Translations under genes and position numbers: made by a program
The notes under the pieces: generated by a model
What the model saw: only the letters and a program-made list of their open reading frames with translations
Told to the model about the DNA's origin: nothing
Databases searched by the model: none
Source of the DNA: Rhizobium giardinii bv. giardinii H152
Lineage (GTDB): Bacteria; Pseudomonadota; Alphaproteobacteria; Rhizobiales; Rhizobiaceae
DNA length: 64,000 nucleotides
Assembly: GCF_000379605.1 (NCBI RefSeq)
Contig: NZ_KB902578.1
Coordinates: 284,291 to 348,290, forward strand
Direction: 5' to 3'
Shown here: positions 58,197-64,000 of the stretch, piece by piece
How the letters are laid out: each line of letters opens with the position of its first letter
Position numbering within the stretch: the first letter of the stretch is position 1

Positions 58197-58556
58197 TCAG
58201 GGCCCGTATTCATTGGCTTCGGGCTTGCCGGGCCACAGACAGAGCGTGATGAAGACGACAGGGCTCAGCACCGGAATGAACAGGCAGATGGCGAGCGGGC
58301 CGGGATAGCCGATATCGTGCAGGCGCTTGATCGTCAGCATGACGATCGACGCGGTCGAGACAAGGCCGCTGACGACCAGGATCAGCGTCCAGAGCGCCAG
58401 CGCGATGTCGTTCCCCTCATTGGCGAACATGCGCGTCAGAACGAAGCCGCTGACCGCCACCCAGAACAGCCAGCCCAGGAAATAGGGCAGACGGGGCAGG
58501 CGGCCGGAGGGGCTGAAGAACAGCCATGGCATGGTCTGCTGCCCCTGCGCGGCCAT
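58197..58556 (-). CDS. DUF805 membrane protein
   Basis: A 119-residue protein of the DUF805 family. It has the opening FFSPSGRLPRLPYFLGWLF, about three to four hydrophobic helices and the family motif IKRLHDIGYPGP. Function unknown. It starts 3 bp after the dapD stop and is almost certainly translated from the dapD mRNA. Convergent with the GAF kinase gene. Confidence 0.9.
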   Translation of the reverse strand: MAAQGQQTMPWLFFSPSGRLPRLPYFLGWLFWVAVSGFVLTRMFANEGNDIALALWTLILVVSGLVSTASIVMLTIKRLHDIGYPGPLAICLFIPVLSPVVFITLCLWPGKPEANEYGP

Positions 58557-58559
58557 CGA

Positions 58560-59420
58560 TCAGTCCCGCAGCAGTTCGTTGATGCCGGTCTTGGAGCGGG
58601 TCTTCTCGTCGACGCGCTTGACGATAACGGCGCAGTAGAGGTTCGGCGCCGGCTGGCCGTTGGCCATGGTGGCATTGCCCGACGGCATCGAGCCGGCGAC
58701 GACGACCGAATAGGGCGGCACTTCGCCATAGGTGACTTCGCCGGTGGCGCGGTCGACGATCTTGGTCGACTTGCCGATGAAGACGCCCATGCCGAGCACC
58801 GAGCCCTCGCGCACGATGCAGCCCTCGACGACTTCCGAGCGGGCGCCGATGAAGCAGTTGTCCTCGATGATGGTCGGGCCGGCCTGCATCGGCTCGAGCA
58901 CGCCGCCGATACCGACGCCGCCGGAGAGGTGGACGTTTTTGCCGATCTGGGCACAGGAGCCGACCGTTGCCCAGGTATCGACCATCGTGCCTTCGCCGAC
59001 ATAGGCGCCGAGATTAACGAAGGACGGCATCAGGATCGCATTCGGCGCGATATAGGCCGAACGGCGGACGATGGCGTTGGGCACGGCGCGGAAGCCGGCC
59101 TTTTCAAATTCGTTGACGCTCCAGCCGTCGAACTTGGAGGGTACCTTGTCCCACCAGGCGGCTTCGCCAGGACCGCCCTTGATGATTTCCATCGGGCTCA
59201 GCCGGAAGGAGAGCAGCACGGCCTTCTTCAGCCACTGATTGACGGTCCAGTTGCCGTCCTCGCCGCGTTCGGCCACCCGCACCTTGCCGCCATCGAGCAG
59301 GTTGAGCGCGGCTTCGACGGCGTCACGGACTTCGCCCCGGGTCGAGGTGGTGATGCTGTCGCGATTGTCGAAAGCCGTATCGATGGTCTGGCGGAGGGAA
59401 GCGAGATCTTGGATGCTCAT
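58560..59420 (-). CDS. dapD: 2,3,4,5-tetrahydropyridine-2,6-dicarboxylate N-succinyltransferase
   Basis: A 286-residue left-handed beta-helix acyltransferase. Hexapeptide repeats are evident around [34 protein letters not shown] and [17 protein letters not shown]. It succinylates tetrahydrodipicolinate in the DAP pathway to lysine and peptidoglycan; dapE at 51 kb removes the succinyl group later. AAGGAATTCCG precedes the ATG. It leads an operon with the DUF805 gene. Confidence 0.97.
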   Translation of the reverse strand: MSIQDLASLRQTIDTAFDNRDSITTSTRGEVRDAVEAALNLLDGGKVRVAERGEDGNWTVNQWLKKAVLLSFRLSPMEIIKGGPGEAAWWDKVPSKFDGWSVNEFEKAGFRAVPNAIVRRSAYIAPNAILMPSFVNLGAYVGEGTMVDTWATVGSCAQIGKNVHLSGGVGIGGVLEPMQAGPTIIEDNCFIGARSEVVEGCIVREGSVLGMGVFIGKSTKIVDRATGEVTYGEVPPYSVVVAGSMPSGNATMANGQPAPNLYCAVIVKRVDEKTRSKTGINELLRD

Positions 59421-59453
59421 CGGAATTCCTTAAACTTCGGCGTCTATCGTGAA

Positions 59454-59495
59454 CATGCTCTAGAGCATGATCCCGAAAAATTGAAGCCTTTTCGG
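59454..59495. repeat. Palindromic rhizobial intergenic repeat
   Basis: A perfect 16-bp palindrome CATGCTCTAGAGCATG (59454-59469) is followed by the hairpin CCGAAAA (59473-59479) / TTTTCGG (59489-59495). This palindrome plus CCGAAAA pattern is frequent between genes in Rhizobiaceae. It lies between the divergent dapD and LOG-family genes. Confidence 0.7.
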
Positions 59496-59625
59496 TTGCG
59501 GTCGGCGATGGATGAAGGTGTATGTCACGGGAATGCTGCGGTGATTTGAGCCGTAGCGCACGGAATATTCGAAGGAGCATCCGGCAGCGATGAAAGGCCG
59601 CCGGTTTGCGTCAGGAAAGTTTGCC

Positions 59626-60525
59626 ATGGCAAGAATGAAGAAGCGGAATTTGCGGCGCAAGGACGGGGTCTGGGATCCGCTGGTCGACAGCCGCCAGGCG
59701 CGGGCGCGGGCAGCGGGCGTTCCGCAGACGCCGCAATCGATGTCGCCCTCCTACCGGCTCGCCTATACGGACGACGATTTTCTCTCCCGCGAGGAACTGC
59801 GCCCGGTGCGGCTGCAGCTCGAGCTGCTGAAGCCCGAGATGATCCTTTCCGAGCGGGGCATCAATTCGACGATCGTGATGTTCGGCGGCGCGCGCATTCC
59901 CGAACCCGGCGGCGACGCCTGGGCGGCGAGGAACGAGACGCAGCGCAAGAACCTGACGGCCGCCTCGATCTACTATGAGGAGGCACGCAAGTTTTCGCAG
60001 CTCTGTTCGCAGCATTCGGCGGAGTCGGGCTACACGGAATATGTCGTCGTCACCGGCGGCGGGCCGGGCGTGATGGAGGCGGGAAACCGCGGGGCCGCCG
60101 AAATCGGCGCGCCTTCGATCGGCCTCAACATCGTGCTGCCGCACGAGCAGGCGCCGAACCGCTTCGTGACGCCGGAGCTTTCCTTCAACTTCCACTATTT
60201 CGCCATCCGCAAGATGCACTTCCTGCTGCGTGCCAAGGCGGTCGTGGTGTTTCCCGGCGGCTTCGGTACGCTGGACGAACTGTTCGAGACGATCACGCTG
60301 ATGCAGACCGGTCGTCTGGCGCTGGTGCCGCTGATCCTGTTCGGCGAGAAGTTCTGGCGCAAGATCATCGATTTCGAGGCGCTGGCCGAATTCGGTACGA
60401 TCGCCCCCAACGACGTCGACCTGATCCGGTTTGTCGAAACGGCGGACGAGGCCTGGGAGATCATCGCAAAGTTCTACCAGACGATGGATCCCAAGCAGGT
60501 GCCGATGGCATCCGGCGTCCGGTAG
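59626..60525 (+). CDS. LOG-family (TIGR00730-like) protein
   Basis: A 299-residue Rossmann-fold protein with the LOG signature VVFPGGFGTLDELFETITL and the upstream GGGPGVMEAGNRGA (PGGxGTxxE type). Plant LOG enzymes release active cytokinin from its nucleotide, and bacterial relatives act as nucleotide 5'-monophosphate phosphoribohydrolases. Older annotations as lysine decarboxylase are wrong. This longer subgroup has an extra N-terminal region (about 1-70). The ATG at 59626 follows AGGAAAG; ATG at 59590 is also open. Confidence 0.88.
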   Translation: MARMKKRNLRRKDGVWDPLVDSRQARARAAGVPQTPQSMSPSYRLAYTDDDFLSREELRPVRLQLELLKPEMILSERGINSTIVMFGGARIPEPGGDAWAARNETQRKNLTAASIYYEEARKFSQLCSQHSAESGYTEYVVVTGGGPGVMEAGNRGAAEIGAPSIGLNIVLPHEQAPNRFVTPELSFNFHYFAIRKMHFLLRAKAVVVFPGGFGTLDELFETITLMQTGRLALVPLILFGEKFWRKIIDFEALAEFGTIAPNDVDLIRFVETADEAWEIIAKFYQTMDPKQVPMASGVR

Positions 60526-60591
60526 GACCGGACGGCCACCGGCACGGCGAATTTCACATTTCGTCGCAGTGACAGGGGCACTGTCTGTGGC

Positions 60592-60843
60592 ATGCGAGCC
60601 CTCATGCATGTCGTGCGGCAGATCGTCAGGGACCGGATTGAGTTCAGCGCCATTTCGGCGCTGTTTGCGATTGTCCTGTTGCTGCAGGGTCTCTCCGCTG
60701 GGTTCGCCCAGGGCGGCATGGCCGCAGCGGAAGACGAGCCGAAGCGGTGCGGCGCAAGCAACGCCTGCGGCGTAAGTCGCGCGTTACGAGAAGAGGCCGG
60801 CGCGGTTTGCGCCGGCCTCTTCGGCATCAGATCTTCCGGGTGA
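60592..60843 (+). CDS. Doubtful small ORF with one hydrophobic segment
   Basis: An 83-codon frame encodes a basic N-terminus and a hydrophobic helix (AISALFAIVLLLQGLSAGFA), then a short Cys-containing tail. It has no clear ribosome-binding site and its 3' end runs through a strong hairpin and into the facing EF-hand gene. A small exported protein ending earlier, or a decayed gene, is possible. The 301-bp gap 60526-60826 contains nothing else I can name. Confidence 0.2.
   Translation: MRALMHVVRQIVRDRIEFSAISALFAIVLLLQGLSAGFAQGGMAAAEDEPKRCGASNACGVSRALREEAGAVCAGLFGIRSSG
60790..60822. terminator. Strong hairpin at the 3' end of the EF-hand gene
   Basis: GAAGAGGCCGGCGC (60790-60803) and GCGCCGGCCTCTTC (60809-60822) form a perfect 14-bp stem with a 5-base loop, 5 bp after the EF-hand gene stop on the minus strand. 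No T run follows on either side, but the stem is the strongest in the window. Confidence 0.6.
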
Positions 60844-61348
60844 AATCGGCCGCATCGATGAAACCGTCGCCATTCCTGTCGCGGCGCTTGAACATGCGAC
60901 CCGCCTGCTCGGAAACCTCGGCAAGGCTGAGCGAACCGTTTTTGTCCGTGTCTGCCATGGCGAACACGCGGGGGCGCATGCCGGGCAGCATCACCGGGCG
61001 CGTGTCCTTCAGCTTCTCCATCGCCTCTGTCCTGTCCGCGCCCGTCTTGTCCATGGCGGCGCGCAATTCCTTGCGGGCCTCGCGGAAGGCCTGGCGCTTG
61101 GCCTTGATCTCGTCGCGCGTCACCTGGCCGTTACCGTCGGCATCGAAATTCTTGAAGGCTTCGGATGCGCGCGCCTGGATTTCCTCCAGCGACACCTTCT
61201 TGTCGCCATTGGTATCGAGCCGATTCATCATCCATTCCGCGCGTTGCTCCCGCGTCGGCCGCTCGCGGGCGGCGAAGCTGGGGGCGGCAAGGCTGGTGAG
61301 CGCGAGGCTGGCTGCGACGGCGCCGAGAATGAGCTTGTTCTTCCGCAT
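60827..61348 (-). CDS. Exported EF-hand calcium-binding protein
   Basis: A 173-residue protein with a signal peptide (about 1-26, LILGAVAASLALTSLAAPSF). Four EF-hand loops can be read: DTNGDKKVSLEE, DADGNGQVTRDE, DTDKNGSLSLAE and DRNGDGFIDAAD. All keep the acidic residues at positions 1, 3 and 12 or close substitutes. It probably binds Ca2+ in the periplasm. The middle segment (about 75-105) is a charged helix rich in Lys, Arg and Glu. ATG 61348 follows AAGGA; upstream ATGs at 61366 and 61378 are less likely. Similar calsymin-like proteins are known in Rhizobium but are larger. Confidence 0.88.
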   Translation of the reverse strand: MRKNKLILGAVAASLALTSLAAPSFAARERPTREQRAEWMMNRLDTNGDKKVSLEEIQARASEAFKNFDADGNGQVTRDEIKAKRQAFREARKELRAAMDKTGADRTEAMEKLKDTRPVMLPGMRPRVFAMADTDKNGSLSLAEVSEQAGRMFKRRDRNGDGFIDAADFTRKI

Positions 61349-61486
61349 GTCAAAATCCTTGTCCATGAGATTGTCCATGAACGGAGGATAGGCGGATCAG
61401 GCCGGATCGCCAGTTAATTTTTTGTAATGTAACCCTTTGATGGAAAAAGGATTTTCCATGGCAGAATTGTGTTTTGTTACGTGGTG

Positions 61487-62200
61487 TCAAACTTCCGAAA
61501 CAAGTCGCGTCAGGAAGCCGGTCAGATCCTCGGTAACGTAGTCGACCTGGGCATCGCCATCGGTTGTCTTTTCCCAGGCCTCGGCGAATTCATATTCGAA
61601 ATTGCGCGGCACGAGCAGCACCGTCTTCATGCCGAGCGCCTTTGGTACGATGAGGTTGCGCGGCAGGTCCTCGAACATGGCGGCATGGTTCGTGTCGACC
61701 CGGTGCAGGCTCATGAACTTGTGATAGGTATCGCCGGCCGGCTTCGGCACGTAGTCGGCGGCAACGATGTCGAAAATTTCGTCGAAATGATCGAGAATGC
61801 CGAGCGCCCGCGCCGTCATCTCGGCATGTTTGACGCTGCCATTGGTAAAGATGAACTTGCGGCCGGGCAGCGCCCGGATCGCGTCGCCGAGCGCCGGATC
61901 GGCCGGCACGACGGAATAGTCGATCGCATGCGCCTTTTCGAGGAAATCATTGGGGTCGATATCGTGATGGATCATCAGGCCCTGCAGCGTCGTGCCGTGA
62001 TCGCGGTAATACTGCTTCTGCAACGTCTTGGCCGCGGCCGGATCCAGCCGCAGCAAGGTGGCGACGAAGGCGGTCATGTTGCGGTCGATCTGCGAAAACA
62101 GATTGACGTGGTGCGGATAGAGCGTGTTGTCGAGGTCGAACACCCAGTCGGTGACATGGGCGAAGTCGGCTTTGGTCGGCAGGCGATCGAGCTGGGTCAT
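61487..62200 (-). CDS. HAD-family pyrimidine 5'-nucleotidase-like hydrolase
   Basis: A 237-residue HAD phosphatase. Motif I is VFDLDNTLYPHHVNLF (nucleophile Asp), motif II is FIFTNGSVKHA and motif III/IV is VPKPAGDTYHKF followed by AAMFEDLPRNLIVPKALGM. This is the SDT1/pyrimidine 5'-nucleotidase group (DxDNTLY). Rhizobiaceae commonly carry such a gene near dapD, as here. Substrate specificity is inferred from the group only. Confidence 0.9.
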   Translation of the reverse strand: MTQLDRLPTKADFAHVTDWVFDLDNTLYPHHVNLFSQIDRNMTAFVATLLRLDPAAAKTLQKQYYRDHGTTLQGLMIHHDIDPNDFLEKAHAIDYSVVPADPALGDAIRALPGRKFIFTNGSVKHAEMTARALGILDHFDEIFDIVAADYVPKPAGDTYHKFMSLHRVDTNHAAMFEDLPRNLIVPKALGMKTVLLVPRNFEYEFAEAWEKTTDGDAQVDYVTEDLTGFLTRLVSEV

Positions 62201-62334
62201 GGAGCCTTATCGCATGGCGACAGTGCCTAGGAAATGGGCTTTATGTGCCCTTTTCGCATTTCCACTTTGAATTGCGGATGGGATGTGGCACGTTTCCAGC
62301 AGGGACGATTTTGGTTCGGGAGCCGTTGATACCG

Positions 62335-63126
62335 ATGCCCGATGAGGTCTTCTACCTTGCGTTTCTGCTCGGATTCTACGCCACGACGGTCGTGACCTAT
62401 TTCGCCCTCGGCTTTGGCCTGACCTGGCTCAACGATCGCAATCCGCAGCGGAAGATCCAGAAGGGGCGCGGTTCCGGCAAACGCCGCAAGGCGGAAATCC
62501 GCCAGAGCCTGGCGTCGATGTTCAGCGCCTGCCTGCCGGTGACGATCGGCCTCTACGCCCAGCAAAAGGGCTGGGCGCCTGCGCCATGGGCCTTCAACTG
62601 GTGGGCGGCGCTGCCGCTCTTTATCCTCGTCATGTTCCTTTACGACACCTGGTTCTATTTCATGCACAGGCTGCTGCACACCAAGTGGCTCTACCCGCTG
62701 CATGCCCTTCATCACAAAAGTGTCGCGCCGACGATCTGGAGCACCTATTCGGAAGATGTTCTGGACAATTTCCTGCTGCAGAGTTTTTCGGCCGTCATCG
62801 TCTTCGTCGTGCCGTTCCCGCCGGCCATTCTGGTGGGGCACAGGCTGTTCGAGCATTTCAACGGCATGTTAGGCCATTGCGGATTCGAGTATCTCGCCTC
62901 ATCGACCGCGCGGTACCCGTCGCCGTTGTTGTGCACGACCTTCCATGACCAGCACCATTCGGGATTCCGGTACAATTACGGCAACTATTTCTCATTCTGG
63001 GACCGGGTCCTCGGTACGGTTTCGCCCGATTACGACCAGCGCGTGAAGAAATTCGAGGATGAGGCGCCCTCATTGACCTTCAGACAGACCGCGCCCACGC
63101 CGGCGGCACAGGAAAACTCTGCCTGA
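62335..63126 (+). CDS. Fatty acid hydroxylase/sterol desaturase superfamily membrane protein
   Basis: A 263-residue integral membrane di-iron protein. The histidine clusters are FMHRLLHTKWLYPLHALHH (HxxxH and HxxHH) and TFHDQHHSGFRYNYG (HxxHH). These separate pairs of hydrophobic helices, the standard topology of this superfamily. Members hydroxylate lipids; in rhizobia one relative (OlsE) hydroxylates ornithine lipids, but I cannot assign that role here. ATG 62335 gives the helix-start MPDEVFYLAFLLGFYATTVV; the frame also runs back to 62245. Confidence 0.85.
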   Translation: MPDEVFYLAFLLGFYATTVVTYFALGFGLTWLNDRNPQRKIQKGRGSGKRRKAEIRQSLASMFSACLPVTIGLYAQQKGWAPAPWAFNWWAALPLFILVMFLYDTWFYFMHRLLHTKWLYPLHALHHKSVAPTIWSTYSEDVLDNFLLQSFSAVIVFVVPFPPAILVGHRLFEHFNGMLGHCGFEYLASSTARYPSPLLCTTFHDQHHSGFRYNYGNYFSFWDRVLGTVSPDYDQRVKKFEDEAPSLTFRQTAPTPAAQENSA

Positions 63127-63187
63127 GGCGCATTTAGCCGGCCGCTGTCCTTGGCAATCTCCTGCCCTGCATGCTAGCCGGCATGGC

Positions 63188-64000
63188 ATGCAAACCTGGA
63201 TCCTCATCACAATCGCGGCGGCGTTCCTGCAGAACATCCGCTCCGCCATGCAGAAGCACCTTAAAGGCGTCATGGGCACGACCGGGGCGACCTTCGTGCG
63301 CTTCGGTTACGGCCTGCCCTTTGCGTTCGCCTATCTCGCGATTCTCTGGCGCGGCTTCGACCGGCCGCTGCCTGTTCCGGATGGGCAGTTCTTTCTCTGG
63401 GCAGTGATCGGTGGGTTCGCGCAGATCACTGCCACCTTCCTTCTGGTACACCTGTTCTCCTTCCGCAATTTTGCGGTCGGAACCGCCTATTCGCGCACCG
63501 AGCCGGCGCAGGCGGCGTTGTTCGGGCTGATCTTTCTCGGCGAGGCGGCAAGCCAGGGCACGCTGATCGCCATTGCCATCTCGGTCATCGGCGTGATGAT
63601 CATTTCGGTGGCGCGCACGCCGCTCAGCGTCAAATCGCTGGTGACCTCGGTCTTTACCCGCACGGCCGGTATCGGACTGTTGTCCGGCACCTTTTTCGGC
63701 CTGTCGGCGGTGTCCTACCGCTCAGCCTCGCTGGCGCTCGCGCCGAGCCTGCCTGCGCCGGATTTCGTCGTGCAGGCGAGCTTTACGCTGGGCTTTGTCA
63801 TCTTGCTGCAGACCTTGACGATGCTTGCGTGGATTCTCGTCCGCGAACCGGAGGAACTGAAGCGCGTGATCACCGCCTGGCGGCCGGGTCTGCTGGTCGG
63901 CTTTGCCGGTGCCTCGGCGTCGTTCGGCTGGTTCATGGCGATGACGCTGCAGCAGGCGGCAATCGTCAAGGTGGTGGCGCAGGTCGAAATGCTGTTCACC
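63188..64000 (+). CDS. DMT-superfamily (EamA) transporter, cut by the window end
   Basis: From ATG 63188 the frame stays open for 271 codons to the window edge. It encodes two EamA units: an N-terminal helix MQTWILITIAAAFLQNIRSA, then FRNFAVGTAYSRTEPAQAAL and GLIFLGEAASQGTLIAIAI ending the first unit. The second unit begins at GLLSGTFFGLSAVSYRSASL. This layout is that of drug/metabolite exporters of the DMT superfamily. The ribosome-binding site is poor, so the start may differ by a few codons. Substrate unknown. Confidence 0.85.
   Translation, partial: MQTWILITIAAAFLQNIRSAMQKHLKGVMGTTGATFVRFGYGLPFAFAYLAILWRGFDRPLPVPDGQFFLWAVIGGFAQITATFLLVHLFSFRNFAVGTAYSRTEPAQAALFGLIFLGEAASQGTLIAIAISVIGVMIISVARTPLSVKSLVTSVFTRTAGIGLLSGTFFGLSAVSYRSASLALAPSLPAPDFVVQASFTLGFVILLQTLTMLAWILVREPEELKRVITAWRPGLLVGFAGASASFGWFMAMTLQQAAIVKVVAQVEMLFT

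Overview
This window looks like chromosomal DNA of a Rhizobiaceae alphaproteobacterium (Rhizobium, Neorhizobium, Agrobacterium or Sinorhizobium relatives). The evidence is GC-rich coding sequence, the lptC-lptA-lptB-rpoN-hpf block, the pair of ornithine-lipid genes olsB and olsA, a bifunctional malic enzyme (tme type) divergent from mutS, the lnt-phrR-metK order known from Sinorhizobium acid-tolerance work, and short rhizobial intergenic mosaic repeats. Nearly all of it is core chromosome. No rRNA, tRNA, CRISPR array, insertion sequence or prophage was recognised. All identifications come from reading the sequence and from family knowledge; no database search was run.

Layout. 0-5 kb, minus strand: LPS transport (lptC, lptA, lptB), sigma-54 (rpoN) and ribosome hibernation factor (hpf). 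5-10 kb: sppA, ihfB, a LapA-like membrane protein, a CoxG-like protein, two RNA methyltransferases and lspA. 10-19 kb: a hybrid histidine kinase, olsB with a PHO-box-like element, a candidate small RNA, tme and mutS. 19-21 kb: a secreted alpha/beta hydrolase beside a frameshifted AraC-type membrane regulator. 21-28 kb: glnD (with a 19-codon overlapping upstream ORF), murJ, an M15-like peptidase, an AT-rich pocket, trpS and a universal stress protein. 28-40 kb, all plus strand: nfu-type Fe-S scaffold, tsaB, rimI, olsA, miaB, ybeZ, ybeY, corC-like, lnt, phrR, metK, trmB. These cover tRNA modification, ribosome maturation, envelope lipids and SAM supply. 40-47 kb: Hsp20 with a DUF1150 partner, nucleoside hydrolase, a chemoreceptor, ribokinase and rmuC. 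47-52 kb: def, fmt and truA, with a VapBC/FitAB-type toxin-antitoxin pair inserted between def and fmt; then a membrane protein and dapE. 52-55 kb: repeat-rich noncoding DNA around a cyclic-nucleotide-gated K+ channel of MlotiK1 type. 55-64 kb: an OmpR/QseC-type two-component pair, a GAF histidine kinase, a DUF805 protein, dapD, a LOG-family protein, an EF-hand protein, a pyrimidine 5'-nucleotidase-like HAD protein, a membrane di-iron hydroxylase and a DMT transporter cut by the window end.

How the genes fit together: envelope building runs through the window (Lpt, LspA, Lnt, MurJ, OlsA/OlsB, SppA, DapD/DapE), alongside nitrogen control (RpoN, GlnD) and translation quality (Def, Fmt, TruA, TrmB, MiaB, TsaB, RimI, YbeY, HPF). 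I found no clearly new multigene system. The most original leads are the PHO-box-like element and long hairpin before olsB, the promoter-to-terminator small-RNA candidate after olsB, the overlapping upstream ORF at glnD, the single-base frameshift in the AraC regulator, the VapBC pair between def and fmt, and a structured noncoding block at 52.56-52.92 kb.
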